A stretch of 64,000 nt of DNA from Saccharum officinarum. Lineage: Eukaryota; Streptophyta; Magnoliopsida; Poales; Poaceae. The stretch covers positions 8,707,831-8,771,830 of the forward strand of contig CM036231.1 of the NCBI GenBank assembly GCA_020631735.1. Direction: 5' to 3'. Within the stretch, counting starts at the first letter, position 1, and each line of letters starts with the position of its first letter. Of this stretch, positions 43,892 through 55,418 are shown piece after piece. Position numbers and translations under genes: made by a program. The notes beneath the pieces are model-generated. The model saw only the letters and a program-made list of their open reading frames with translations. It was not told the DNA's origin and searched no databases.

Positions 43892-45976
43892 ATGGCTCAA
43901 TTAAGCTTGTACATCAACAACACCAAGAAGGCACCTCACTTTGATGGCACAAATTATGCATATTGGAAGGTTAAGATGACCGCACACCTAAAGTCAATCA
44001 ATAGAGAAGTGTGGAAGGTCACCGAAACAAAATTTGAGGTTGCTAATTCGGAAGCACCTACACCGGTGGAAGAGAAGAAGCTCCAATGCAATGACATTGC
44101 CATTAGTGCTCTTCATGAGGCATTAGATGACAAGACCTTTGAGCAAGTAAAGAACATTGAGATTGCTCATGATGCTTGGGCCAAGCTAGAAGAAACATTT
44201 GAGGGCACCAAAGGCACAAAGACCGCCAAAGCATATATCTTGCAAGAAAAATTTTCAAGCTTCAAGATGTAAGATGATGAGAGTGTACCGGAGATGTTTC
44301 ATAGGTTGCAAGTCATTGTCAATGAGCTCAAGGCACTTGGTGAGGAGGTCAAGGACAATCAATTCTCTATGAAGTTCTTGAGAAGTCTACCCAAGAGATT
44401 TGATACATTGATCACCGTGCTAGTAAGGACTACATTGAAGGATTCAACTCCTCAACAAATATTTCAAGAAGTGATGACCAACGATTCATATAGAGAAGAT
44501 GATGAGAAGGATGAGTTGGTAAAGAAGAAGAAGAAGAAGGAAAATGAGAAGAAGGATGATGAGAAGAAGAAGAAGAGTGTGGCATTCAAAGCCACCACAT
44601 CCAAGGGCAAATCCAAGATTGAATCATCAAGTGATAAAGACTCAAGCTCTTGTGATAGTGATGACATTGATGAGAAGATGGCTCTCTTTGTCAAACAATT
44701 TGACAAATTCATGAAGAAGAAGGGCTTTCGTGCAAGAAGGAGGAAGAACTCTTACAAGAATAATGAGCATACCATGAGATGCTTTAGATGCCATAGCAAA
44801 GACCATCTCATTGCAAAGTGTCCTTATGATAGTGATGATGAAGATGCTATCAAGAAGGAGAGAAAGAAGCAAAAGAAGAAGCAAGAGAAGAAGGAGAGCT
44901 CTTATAAGAAGAAGAATGATTCTCATGTTGCTACATGGGATAGTGATGACTCCTCAAGTGATGATGAGGATGAAAACAAGAGTAAGAAGAAGGGACATGC
45001 TAGCATTGCCATCTAAGAGAAGGTCTCCCTCTTTGACACTCCATCGTGCTTTATGGCTAAAGCCGCTAAGGTATCATCCGATGATGAGAGTGATCATGAT
45101 AATGCTAGTGATAGTGATAGTGATGAAGAAGAATTCACTAAAGATGAACTAATCACTATGCTAGAAGATTGCACTCAACATTATAAAGAATCTAGGAAGG
45201 AGTGCAAGGGCTTGCTTAAGGAAAAGAAAAACCTTATGCAAGAACTTGATGAGCTTAGAGTGTCTTATGAGAGTCTAAAGGTAGACCATAAGAAGCTTCA
45301 AAAGTCTCACACCAAGCTTGAAGAAGCTCATTCCTCTCTAGTTGAAAAATGTGAAAACATGCCAACTAATGTTGAGAAAGCTAAAACTTGCAACATATGC
45401 ATATCATGTGATATAATTGATGAATCCTTTCATAAGCCTATTGTTGTTGCTCCCACTAACTCTTCATGTAGTGCATCTACATCATCCTCATCTAGTAGTG
45501 ATGGTTTCACTTGTGACTCCACACTTATAGTTGAGAATGAAAATCTCAAGAAGAAGGTAAAAGAGCTCAATCACACATTAGCTAAGGCTTATGGTGGTGA
45601 GGACCGCTTGCTTATGTGCTTGGGTAGCCAAAGAGCTTCTCTCTACAAAGAGGGATTGGGCTATAACCCCAAGAAAGGCAAGGCCGCTTTTGCTCCTCAC
45701 AAGACTCGTTTTGTGAAGAACAATGGTAGCTATTGCAAAAGTTGCAAGCAAGTTGGTCACATAGAGCAATATTACATGAACAAGAAATCCAATGCAAATG
45801 TATCCTCAATCAAGTTTAATTCTTTCTATATGCTTACCAAGGGTACAAATGGTGTTCATGCTAAGTTCATTGGTGCACCATGGATGGGCTCAAAGAAGAA
45901 AGTCATTTGGGTACCAAAGAGCTTAGTCTCTAACCTTGGAGGACCCAAACAAGTTTGGGTACCTAAAAAGAATTGA
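43892..45976 (+). pseudogene. Outer element gag, interrupted by two in-frame stops
   Basis: The frame runs from the ATG at 43892 to the TGA at 45974-45976, broken by TAA at 44270-44272 and TAA at 45014-45016; sequence on both sides stays in one frame. The first part is a UBN2-type retrotransposon gag domain (FDGTNYAYWKVKM). A Lys/Glu/Asp-rich region follows, then the zinc knuckle CFRCHSKDHLIAKC, a coiled-coil stretch around 45160-45350, and a second knuckle CKSCKQVGHIEQYY in which the last Cys is Tyr. Gag normally forms the particle that packages the element RNA. This copy cannot make a full-length Gag without suppression of two stops. Confidence 0.88.
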
Positions 45977-45989
45977 TCTTGTCTTGTAG

Positions 45990-46655
45990 GTCAATTACAA
46001 AGCCAGAGGAAGGCATTGGGTGCTTGATAGTGGGTGCACTCAACATATGACCGGAGACTCTTGTATGTTCAATTCAATTGATACAGGTCAAAATGGTGGT
46101 TTTGATGCTATCACTTTCGGCAACAACAAGAAAGGCAAGGTCAAAGGGATTGGTAAAATTGCTATCACAAATGACATGAGCATATCTAATGTGTTGCTAG
46201 TTGAGAGCTTGGATTTCAATCTTTTATCGGTGGCACAACTTTGTGATCTTGGTTTCAAGTGCATATTTGGTAGTGATGATGTTGAAGTCATAAGTGTTGA
46301 TGGATCAAACTTGATATTCAAAGGATTTAGACATGGTAGCTTATACTTGGTTGACTTCAATGATAGTGAGACACAATTGACATCATGCTTGCTTAGTAAA
46401 TCTAGTATGGGTTGGTTGTGGCATAGAAGGCTTGGTCATGTTAGAATGAAACAATTGAACAAACTTTTGAGGCATGACTTAGTTAGAGGATTGAAAGATG
46501 TCACTTTTGAAAAGGATAAACTATGTAGTGCTTGTCAAGCCGGCAAACAAGTTGGAAATTCACATCCTAGTAAAAGTGAAATGAGCACATCAAAAGCATT
46601 TGAGCTATTGCATATGGACTTGTTTGGGCCAACAACATACACTAGCATTGGTGGC
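45990..46655 (+). pseudogene. Outer element pol, first part (protease and start of integrase)
   Basis: The frame opens directly after a TAG at 45987-45989. It encodes the aspartic protease motif [11 protein letters not shown], the GAG-pre-integrase block WLWHRRLGHVRMKQLN with CSACQAGKQ, and the first catalytic Asp of integrase in LLHMDLFGP. The inner element enters just after this Asp, at TSIGG. The remaining pol lies at 59940-62456. The insertion inactivates pol expression from this copy. Confidence 0.9.
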
Positions 46656-48262
46656 TGAAAGCATCTAGGCCCCGAGGTTTGGTTTCGGCAATTGATGACA
46701 ACGCTTTATTACCATGACTAACGTGTGTTTTGCAGAAACTTTGGTAAGTTAGGTCATGGAGGTTTCAACTGCTTTGGGCACCATGGTATTCATGCCCCTT
46801 GATGGAAATCGTTTCGGTTTTCAAAAAGAGTGACGTCAAGATTAAGGACGGTTAGTTCCGGATGTCGAGGTGTTGAGAGACTTTTGGAATAGTCGTTAGG
46901 ATCTCCGTTTTTCTCTTTTGGCCGTACTATAAAGGGGGGCATGAGCGGGTAGCTTGACCTAGGCGAGTCCTATGTTTAGGTGTGGTGCACACTTGTTAAA
47001 CTTGGCGCTAGGCAGCTCTAGATTAGCTCTAAGTTCAGTTGGAAGCAACTTGGTTCAAGTTGTGACGCGTTTCGGAGAGTTTCGGGTTGTTTTCCCTTGA
47101 CCGGACGCGGTCCTCGGCATGACCGGACGCGTCCGGTCAGTACAGTTCCGCGGCTAGGGTTTCAGCTCTGAACACCGGACGCGGTCCTCGCGAGGACCGG
47201 ACGCGGTGGTCAGAAGTCAACACGTGTCACTAAGGGAAACACTCTATCGGACGCGTCCTGGGTGTGATCGGCGCGTCCGGTCACAGTCCAGTAAGGTCCA
47301 GAGACGACCGGACGCGTCCGGTCAACATCGATCGGACGCGGTCCAGCGTCCGATGTGTTTACAGAGTGCTCACTGCACGATCGGACGCGTCCGGTCATCC
47401 CTGACCAGCGCGTCCGGTCACTCGGTTGTTTTTCGGATTTCGACCGTTACGGGCGACCGGCGCGTCCGGTCAGTTCGACCGGCGCGTCCGGTCAGCTCGT
47501 GTTTTGCTGAGTCAGCAGGTAACGGTTCGTTTTGTTTGTGGGGTGTATAAATACATCCCCACCACCTCTTTTAGAGGTCTCTTGCTCATTTGATCAGCTG
47601 ATAAACACCTTTGGAGTGCAAGGGAGTGCAAGAGCACTAGTGAGGATAGAGATTTGAGAATCAAAGCTTGAGAGTTCCTCACTAGCGATTAGAGAGTAGC
47701 AAGTGTGCATCCACTTTCTCATTTGGGCTCGTAGTGGTCAAGTGAGAGTTCTAGCTTGTTACTCTTGGTGATCGCCATCACCTAGACGGCTTGGTGGTGA
47801 TTGGGAGTTTGGTGATCATCCGGCGGAGCTTGTGGATGACCCAACTCGTCTTGTGAGCGGTTGTGGGTGATTCACCGCGACGGAGTGTCAAAGAATCAAC
47901 CCGTAGAGAGCACTTGATCCTTGCGCGGATCAAGGGGGAGCTACACCCTTGCGCGGGTGCTCCAACGAGGACTAGTGGGGAGTGGTGACTCTCCGATACC
48001 TCGGAAAAACATCGCCTTGTTCCTTGCCCCTTTACATTCAAGCATTTACATTCTCGTATTTACTTTCATTGCTTGTTTACATTCCTAGACTTGCCATGCT
48101 AGACTAGGATTGGAAACTAGGGTGCAAAACTTTATATCGGTAGACTCTCTAGGAACACAAGTAGACACTAGGGATGAATTTCGGCTTGTAGGATTTATTT
48201 CTTGCATCTAATTTTTAGAAAAGCCCAATTCACCCCCCCTCTTGGGCATCTTGATCCTTTCA
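46656..48262 (+). repeat. 5' LTR of the inner element
   Basis: 1607 bp, TG to CA. The palindrome array is at 47100-47490 and the probable TATA box, TATAAATA, at 47546-47553. It pairs with 58329-59934. Confidence 0.95.
47100..47490 (+). promoter_or_regulatory. Palindromic CpG-rich array in the inner 5' LTR
   Basis: About seven GCGTCCGGTC boxes, including the full 20-bp palindrome at 47120-47139. The array stops about 60 bp before the TATA box. The same array lies at 58771-59168 in the 3' LTR. Confidence 0.8.
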
Positions 48263-48264
48263 AT

Positions 48265-48276
48265 TGGTATCAGAGC
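48265..48276 (+). other. Primer-binding site of the inner element
   Basis: TGGTATCAGAGC, a perfect complement of the initiator tRNA-Met 3' end, two bases after the LTR. Confidence 0.92.
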
Positions 48277-48315
48277 CGTGTTGCTCTATTTTTAGGCTTT
48301 ACCGCCTAGAGCAAG

Positions 48316-50598
48316 ATGTCTAATGGGGAAGGACCACCTTCCACTTTTGAGGGAGACGATTTTCCATATTGGAAATTTCGTATGGAGGCGTACCTCGAAG
48401 CCATAGATGTTGGGTGCCTTAGAGCCGCAACCGAAGGGCTTCCCCCCATAAGGGATCCCGCTAACCCAAGTGGTGACGAGGAGAAGTACGACCGGTGGAA
48501 TGCAAAGGCCAAAAATGCACTCTACCGGGGTTTAGGCAAAGATATCTTCAATCGCGTGCGTAATGCAAAGAACGCTCATGAATTGTGGGAAAATCTTTGT
48601 GCTCTCCATGAGGGAACTAAGAGTGAGCGTGAGGAACGCTATCACATAGCCTTAAAGAAAATTAATTCTTTTGAGATGCTTCCCAAAGAAAGTGCTAATG
48701 ACATGTACACTCGCTTGAATGTTCTTGTAGAGGACCTCAATGCTCTTGGGCTCACCAAAATGAGCCAATCGGATGTTGCAAGGAAGATCTTGAGTGTGCT
48801 TCCCGTTGAGAAGTATGGACACATTGTCACCGTGCTTCACCAAAGTGATCTTTCCACCGCAACACCGACTCAAGTTTTAGGGAAAATCAATGCTCATGAG
48901 ATGTACATGCATATCACTCCGGAAGAGGGCTCATCATCTTCCAAGAAGAAAGACTTGGCCTTCAAAGCTAGTCATGACAAGAAGAAGAAGAAGGGCCAAG
49001 CCATGATGGTGCAAGAAAGCTCAAGTGAAAGTGATGTTGATGATGAATCACTTGCACTCATGGTGAGAAAGACCACCAAGATGCTAAAGAAGCTCAACAA
49101 GAGTGGCATCAAGTTCGATGGCAAGAAGAAGAAATTCTTCACAAGTAGCAAGAGAAAGCCAATCTCGGAGATGGATTGCTACAATTGTGGTGAACTTGGC
49201 CACCTAGCTCATCAATGCCCTAGACCACCAAAAGACAAGTACAAGAACAAGAACAAGGGCAAGAAAAATGATTCAAGTGATGAAGAAGAAGAGAAGAAGA
49301 AGAACAAGCCATACAAGAAGAAGGATGGCAAGAAAAAAGAGTTCCACAAGAAGAAGAAGGGAGGAAAGGCATACATTGTTGGTGATTGGCTCACCGACAT
49401 TGAATCATCTTGTGAGTCCTCCGAAGATGAGAGCGATGATGAGAAAGAGAAGGTTGCCGCATTTGTGATGGGGCCATCATCTTCACCAACATCTTCATCA
49501 CCACCTTCACCGCCTCCTTCACCATCATCGTCCACTACTCACCTATGCCTTATGGCCAAGGGTGAACGAAAGGTACAAAACCATGATAGTGATGATGATG
49601 ATGATAGTGATAGTGATGATGAATATGACTCACCTTCTTATGATGAACTTGTAAAATTGCTAAACAAATACACTAAAATCATAAGAAGGACTAGAAGTGA
49701 AAATGATGATCTTCAAAATGAAAATGAATCACTCTCATCCAAGCTTGAAAATATTCAAAAGACTAGTGGTGAGCTTAGAGTTCAAAATGAAGTGATGTCT
49801 TCCACTCTCAAGGAGCTCAAAACCTCTAATAAAGAGCTTAAAGATCAACATGATAAACTTGAGAAGAAGCATGATGAGCTCATCACTAGACATAATTCTC
49901 TAAAGGACAAATACACCACATTAAAAATTGACTATGATAGTCTTGTGGTTGCTAATGAACTTGCTCTTGAGACACATGATGCTACTAACCATGTTGTTAA
50001 GTGTGATATAGCTACATCATGTGATGACTTGATCATTGAAAGCATTGAGCAAGGTTCTAGTAGCAAAGGCAAGAGTGTGGTTGAGTCAAGCAACCATGAT
50101 GATTATGCCAAGATTAAGAGTGAGAATGAGAAGCTTGCAAATGAGAACAAAAAGCTCAAGCAAGAAAAAGAGCATCTCAAGACCGGCCTAAGCAAGTTCA
50201 CAAGAGGCCAACATTTGCAAAGTGAGCTCCTCATGAACACCGTAATGAAGATGGATAGAAGTGGTATTGGGTACTTGGCAAATCAAGAGAAGAAAGCAAA
50301 AGCTCAACAACAACAAAGCAAGTCAAAGCCCAAGCCAAAGAGATGTGTTGAGTGTGGTCAAGAAGGTCACTTTGCTCATGAATGCAAAACTCCACCACCA
50401 CAACCCTTGCCCAAGCATGCTAGACCTTTCGCTTTCAATGCTCATTATATGCTAAGAAAAGATTCAAATGGAAAGATGAAAGTCATGTTTTTGGGTCCCC
50501 CAAACAAGAATAGGCCAAAGAAAATATGGGTTGCCAAGTCACTAGTGGATAAAGTCAAGGGCCCCTCTCAAGTTTGGGTCCCTAAACAAAAAGCTTGA
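48316..50598 (+). CDS. gag: Inner element Gag, intact
   Basis: A 760-residue frame from the ATG at 48316. Residues about 8-170 form the UBN2-type gag domain (FEGDDFPYWKFRMEAYLEA). Lys- and Ser-rich linkers surround the zinc knuckle CYNCGELGHLAHQC starting near residue 288. Residues about 455-560 are strongly heptad-like (DLQNENESLSSKLENI) and should form a coiled coil. A second knuckle, CVECGQEGHFAHEC, starts near residue 677. Two widely spaced knuckles and the late coiled coil match the outer element. Gag would assemble cytoplasmic particles and bind the RNA. The stop codon is 14 nt before the pol frame opens, in a different frame. Confidence 0.93.
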   Translation: MSNGEGPPSTFEGDDFPYWKFRMEAYLEAIDVGCLRAATEGLPPIRDPANPSGDEEKYDRWNAKAKNALYRGLGKDIFNRVRNAKNAHELWENLCALHEGTKSEREERYHIALKKINSFEMLPKESANDMYTRLNVLVEDLNALGLTKMSQSDVARKILSVLPVEKYGHIVTVLHQSDLSTATPTQVLGKINAHEMYMHITPEEGSSSSKKKDLAFKASHDKKKKKGQAMMVQESSSESDVDDESLALMVRKTTKMLKKLNKSGIKFDGKKKKFFTSSKRKPISEMDCYNCGELGHLAHQCPRPPKDKYKNKNKGKKNDSSDEEEEKKKNKPYKKKDGKKKEFHKKKKGGKAYIVGDWLTDIESSCESSEDESDDEKEKVAAFVMGPSSSPTSSSPPSPPPSPSSSTTHLCLMAKGERKVQNHDSDDDDDSDSDDEYDSPSYDELVKLLNKYTKIIRRTRSENDDLQNENESLSSKLENIQKTSGELRVQNEVMSSTLKELKTSNKELKDQHDKLEKKHDELITRHNSLKDKYTTLKIDYDSLVVANELALETHDATNHVVKCDIATSCDDLIIESIEQGSSSKGKSVVESSNHDDYAKIKSENEKLANENKKLKQEKEHLKTGLSKFTRGQHLQSELLMNTVMKMDRSGIGYLANQEKKAKAQQQQSKSKPKPKRCVECGQEGHFAHECKTPPPQPLPKHARPFAFNAHYMLRKDSNGKMKVMFLGPPNKNRPKKIWVAKSLVDKVKGPSQVWVPKQKA

Positions 50599-50612
50599 TC
50601 TCTTGTGTGTAG

Positions 50613-53600
50613 GTGAACTACAAGACCGGTGGATCTCATTGGGTTATTGATAGTGGTTGCACTCAACATATGACCGGTGATCCTCGTATGTTCACCACCA
50701 TTGAAGAGAATGGAATATGTCAAGAGAAGATCACATTTGGGGATAATTCAAAGAGCAAAGTCAAGGGTATAGGCAAGATTGCAATATCACATGATCACTC
50801 ACTCTCAAATGTGCTCTATGTTGCTTCATTGAGTTTCAACTTGTTATCCGTTGGGCAACTTTGTGACCTTGGCTTCCAATGCTTGTTCACACCAAATGAA
50901 GTGGAAGTTTCAAAGATAGATGACAAGCAAGTGATATTCAAAGGCTTTAGATACAACAATCTTTATCTTGTTGACTTCACCTCCGAAGATGCAAATTTGA
51001 TGACATGTTTGTTCACCAAGACCTCACTTGGTTGGCTTTGGCATAGGAGGCTTGCTCATGTTGGAATGAACACTCTCAACAAGCTATTGAAGAAAGAACT
51101 AGTGAGAGGATTGAAGGATGTGAAGTTTGAAAAGGACAAACCTTGTAGTGCATGTCAAGCGGGCAAACAAGTTGCAAACACTCATCCAACCAAAGCTTTC
51201 ATGTCAACTTCAAGAGTGCTAGAACTTCTACACATGGATTTGTTTGGGCCTACAACATACAAGAGCTTGGGTGGTAATCTCTATTGTCTTGTGATAGTGG
51301 ATGACTACTCAAGGTATACATGGACTTTCTTCCTTCATGACAAATCCGAAGTGGCAAATTGCTTCAAGAAGTTTGCAAAGAGAGCTCAAAATGAATTTGA
51401 AGTCAAGATAAAGAAGATTAGAAGTGACAATGGCAAAGAGTTTGACAACACCAACATTGAAGCTTATTGTGATGAAATTGGAATCAAGCATGAGGTCTCT
51501 TCAACCTACACTCCTCAACAAAATGGTGTAGTTGAGAGAAAGAACCGAACATTGATCACCCTTGCAAGAACAATGCTAGATGAGTACAACACTCCGGAGA
51601 AGTTGTGGGCCGAGGCAATCAACACCGCATGCTATGCTTCAAATCGCCTCTTCCTACAAAAGTTTCTTGGCAAGACCCCCTATGAGTTGCTTAATGGGAA
51701 GAAGCCGGACGTCTCCTTCTTCCGGGTGTTTGGTTGCAAATGTTACATCTACAAGAAGCGTCAACACCTAGGGAAGTTTCAAAGACGTTGTGATATTGGT
51801 TTTCTTGTTGGTTACTCATCAAAGTCCAAAGCATATAGAGTATTTAACCATGCCACCGGTTTGGTTGAAGAAACATATGATGTGGAATTTGATGAATCTA
51901 ACGGCTCCCAAGGAGCAATTGAGAATTGTGATGATGTAGGTGATGAACCCTTGAGGGAGGCCATGAAGAACATGCCGGTGGGAGACATCAAGCCAAAAGA
52001 TGATGATGACGATGTACAAATTGTTGATCCACCATCTTCATCACGTGTGCCTCAAGATGATGACAAGAATGAGAGAGTTGAAAATGAAGACACTTATGTC
52101 TCTCATGAACAAGCCGAGGCACAAGCTCAAGATGTTGATGCTCCCCATCCACCTCCTCAAGTGGTTGATAGAAGAAACTCACCACTACTTCAAGCACATC
52201 CACAAGATCTCATCATAGGGAGTCCTACAAAGGGAGTAATGACTCGATCCCAAAAGCTAGCTTCTTTTGTTGAACATCACTCTTTTGTCTCTTGCGTTGA
52301 ACCTAAGAATGTAGAAGAAGCTCTTCAAGATCCGGATTGGGTGATTGCAATGCATGAAGAATTGAACAACTTCACCCGCAATCAAGTATGGACACTTGAA
52401 GAGCATCCCAAAGGTGCAAGAGTCATTGGAACCAAGTGGGTGTTCCGAAACAAGCAAGATGACCAAGGCATAGTGGTGAGGAACAAGGCAAGACTAGTTG
52501 CAAAGGGGTTCTCTCAAGTTGAAGGTCTTGATTTTGGAGAGACCTTTGCACCCGTTGCAAGACTTGAAGCCATTCGTATCCTCCTTGCATATGCATCACA
52601 TCATGATATGAAACTATATCAAATGGATGTGAAAAGTGCATTCTTAAATGGCTTTATAAATGAACTAGTCTATGTTAATCAACCTCCCGGGTTTGAAGAC
52701 CCTAGATATCCTAATCATGTTTATAGGTTGTCCAAGGCGTTATATGGGCTCAAGCAAGCCCCTAGAGCGTGGTATGAACGCCTCCGGGACTTCCTCATTG
52801 AGAAGGGCTTCACCATTGGGAAGGTCGACACCACACTATTCACCAAGAAGTTTAATGGGGAGATCTTCATTTGTCAAGTATATGTTGATGATATCATCTT
52901 CGGATCAACAAATGAAGATTATTGCAAGGAATTTGGTGAATTGATGTCGAAGGAATTCGAGATGTCAATGATTGGTGAGCTCACATTCTTCCTTGGATTT
53001 CAAGTAAAGCAAATGAGAGAAGGGATTTTCATCTCTCAAGAAAAGTATACCAAGGATCTTCTCAAAAGATTCAAGATGGAAGAATGCAAACCAATCAAGA
53101 CCCCAATGCCATCAAATGGACATCTCGACCTAGATGAGGGAGGTAAACCGGTTGATCAAACTCTCTACCGTTCTATGATTGGTAGCTTGTTATACCTTAC
53201 CGCATCTAGGCCCGATATCATGTTTAGTGTGTGCATGTGTGCCCGCTTTCAAGCGTGCCCTAAAGAACCTCACCTAAGTGCCGTAAAAAGAATCCTAAGA
53301 TATCTTAAGCTCACCCCAAGCATTGGTCTTTGGTATCCCAAAGGAGCTAGATTCCAACTAGTTGGCTATTCCGATTCGGACTATGCCGGTTGCAAAATTG
53401 ATAGAAAAAGCACATCCGGAGGGTGCCATTTGCTTGGAAGATCCTTAGTATCTTGGTCATCTAAAAAGCAAAATAGTGTGGCTTTGTCCACCGCCGAGGC
53501 GGAATACATTGCCGCGGGGGCTTGTTGTGCACAAATATTATATATGAAACAAACCCTCCTAGACTATGGAATTGTTCTTGAAAAGGTGCCACTTTTATGT

Positions 53601-53837
53601 GATAATGAAAGTGCCGTTAAAATTGCTAACAATCCGGTACAACACTCTCGCACCAAGCACATTGATATCCGCCATCACTTTCTAAGAGATCACGTTGCTA
53701 AAAATGACATATCACTAGAAGGTGTAAGAAGTGAAAATCAATTAGCGGATATCTTCACTAAACCTTTGGATGAGGCAACCTTTTGTAGGTTAAGAAGTGA
53801 ACTCAATGTGCTTGATTCTAGTAACTTTAAAAAATGA
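50613..53837 (+). CDS. pol: Inner element Pol polyprotein, intact
   Basis: A 1074-codon frame that opens right after a TAG (50610-50612) with no ATG at its start. Domains in order: aspartic protease ([11 protein letters not shown]); GAG-pre-integrase ([20 protein letters not shown]); integrase core with the D-D-E set in [18 protein letters not shown] and [11 protein letters not shown]; Copia reverse transcriptase ([33 protein letters not shown], catalytic YVDDIIFGS); and RNase H ([33 protein letters not shown]). No stops or missing catalytic residues. Order PR-INT-RT-RH defines Copia. How pol is translated is unclear, because its frame does not overlap gag. Confidence 0.95.
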   Translation: MNYKTGGSHWVIDSGCTQHMTGDPRMFTTIEENGICQEKITFGDNSKSKVKGIGKIAISHDHSLSNVLYVASLSFNLLSVGQLCDLGFQCLFTPNEVEVSKIDDKQVIFKGFRYNNLYLVDFTSEDANLMTCLFTKTSLGWLWHRRLAHVGMNTLNKLLKKELVRGLKDVKFEKDKPCSACQAGKQVANTHPTKAFMSTSRVLELLHMDLFGPTTYKSLGGNLYCLVIVDDYSRYTWTFFLHDKSEVANCFKKFAKRAQNEFEVKIKKIRSDNGKEFDNTNIEAYCDEIGIKHEVSSTYTPQQNGVVERKNRTLITLARTMLDEYNTPEKLWAEAINTACYASNRLFLQKFLGKTPYELLNGKKPDVSFFRVFGCKCYIYKKRQHLGKFQRRCDIGFLVGYSSKSKAYRVFNHATGLVEETYDVEFDESNGSQGAIENCDDVGDEPLREAMKNMPVGDIKPKDDDDDVQIVDPPSSSRVPQDDDKNERVENEDTYVSHEQAEAQAQDVDAPHPPPQVVDRRNSPLLQAHPQDLIIGSPTKGVMTRSQKLASFVEHHSFVSCVEPKNVEEALQDPDWVIAMHEELNNFTRNQVWTLEEHPKGARVIGTKWVFRNKQDDQGIVVRNKARLVAKGFSQVEGLDFGETFAPVARLEAIRILLAYASHHDMKLYQMDVKSAFLNGFINELVYVNQPPGFEDPRYPNHVYRLSKALYGLKQAPRAWYERLRDFLIEKGFTIGKVDTTLFTKKFNGEIFICQVYVDDIIFGSTNEDYCKEFGELMSKEFEMSMIGELTFFLGFQVKQMREGIFISQEKYTKDLLKRFKMEECKPIKTPMPSNGHLDLDEGGKPVDQTLYRSMIGSLLYLTASRPDIMFSVCMCARFQACPKEPHLSAVKRILRYLKLTPSIGLWYPKGARFQLVGYSDSDYAGCKIDRKSTSGGCHLLGRSLVSWSSKKQNSVALSTAEAEYIAAGACCAQILYMKQTLLDYGIVLEKVPLLCDNESAVKIANNPVQHSRTKHIDIRHHFLRDHVAKNDISLEGVRSENQLADIFTKPLDEATFCRLRSELNVLDSSNFKK

Positions 53838-54332
53838 GCGTGTGTTGTCCCTTGCATTGCATTGTATAATATGCCATGTTTATTTTATCGCATTGTTTTT
53901 AGGGCTTGGCTAACACGGTTACGATAACCCTTCTTTGGAGGAGTGAAAAAGCCTAACCGTGGATCAAACTTGACAAGCATTCTAGTTTTACCTTCTTGTA
54001 TTGCATTGCATATGCATGGTTGTTGTTCTTGTCGTTTCTTTTCGGTTAAGCTTTGAGCAACCTCTGTGTTCGTCCATGGATAGAGAGAGCATTTTGACGC
54101 TCCTAAAGGTTCAAAAACTCTATTGCGTGGCCATACGTTGCTCCTTGGGTGTTTATTGCCTATTTTCTTAAAAATAATACTAGCCTAAGGCAATCTATTT
54201 TGAAAATTTTGAGGGTTTGAGTGAGGTCTCTCATATCGTGTTCCAATTGGTGTTTATTTGTGTCTCTTTGAATTGGAACCTGATTGGGAGAAGTCGCGTC
54301 GTAGTTCGGAACAAAGAAGGGCGAAGAACAGT
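53838..54332. other. Spacer after inner pol
   Basis: Non-coding. No terminator-like or polypurine element stands out before the palindrome array begins. Confidence 0.5.
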
Positions 54333-54672
54333 CACCGGACGCTGCACCGGACGCTGCACCGGACGCAGTGATGCTTCACCACCGCGTCCGGTCCCGGCGT
54401 CCAGCAGCGCGTCCGGTCATCCAGAAGACCAACTCCAGATCTAGTGATCGGACGCTGCACCGGCCGCGCCTCTGTTGACCACCGCGTCCGGTCCCGGTTA
54501 CCACCACCGCGTCCGGTCATTCGCGATAAATTCCCGAACTCCCAACGACCGGACTCTGACCGCGTCCGGTCAGTCCGCACCGGACGCGTCAGGTCACTCC
54601 AGGAGCTTACTGGAGTGTGACCGGACGCTGCACCACCGCGTCCGGTCATATCGACCACCGCGTCCGGTCATC
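54333..54672 (+). promoter_or_regulatory. Internal palindromic array upstream of the third ORF
   Basis: About eight GCGTCCGGTC boxes or near variants, mostly as ACCGCGTCCGGTC half-sites, of the type otherwise seen only in the LTRs. CATATAC at 54697-54703 follows 25 bp later, in the place of a TATA box. Layout parallels the LTR U3, suggesting a separate promoter. This function is inferred. Confidence 0.55.
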
Positions 54673-54739
54673 ACGCGTCGAGCGGATCTGACCTTTCATA
54701 TACCGTTCGTCCTCGGCCGTTTTCTTTCACCCGCACGCG

Positions 54740-55418
54740 TTTCCGCCGCCGCCTTGCCCTAGTCGCCGTCTCGCCGTTTCCGCCGCCCCCTCACCGTCTT
54801 CCCTGCCGCCGGCGACCTCTTGCCGTGCCCGCGCCGCACCTTCCTCGCCCGCACGCGTTCGCCGCTCGCGCGCTGCTCGCTGCCGCACCGGCCGCTCCCG
54901 CGCCACCCGCAGCCGCACCATCGCCCGCTGCTGCTGCGCCGCGCGCCACCGTCGTCGGCAAGCTGTCCAGCCTCGCCGTGCACCTCGCCAGCAGCAGCCG
55001 CAGCTCCCCCGTGCCAACCCTAGCTCGTCATTCATCCTTCGGCCGCTTTCCTCTTCTAGGGTTTGCCATCTTCCCTGCCTAGGGTTTTGCCCTAATCCGA
55101 TCTCGAGAGCTCATTCGTCGATTTCGGGAATCTCGCAATCTAGGTCACCTCACCCTGTCAGTCATCTCGACGATCTGAGGTAGCTTCACGTTTCGATTCA
55201 TATCGTATCTCATATGCTTGCTATCTCTAGGATTCGTACCTTTTAGTTATATATGTGTTTATAGTAGATCTCTCTATTCCGTCTTTGCAGCGAGTCTGTC
55301 GTGTGTCGGGTGAGATCAGTTTGCTAAATCCGAGGCCAAGCCTGCGGATACGGATTGAGGCCAAGCCTCTTGAGTGACAGTTCATCATCTTGCAGAGGTT
55401 TTCAGTCAGTTTGTCAGC
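54740..55418 (+). other. GC-rich leader with a candidate intron before the third ORF
   Basis: 54740-55020 is C- and G-rich like a grass 5' leader. Then comes CTAGGG(T)TT motifs and a likely intron, 55180-55290, with border GAG/GTAGCT and acceptor TTCCGTCTTTGCAG. This resembles the first exon and leader intron of an ordinary plant gene, which is odd inside a retrotransposon. Splicing is predicted by eye only. Confidence 0.45.
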
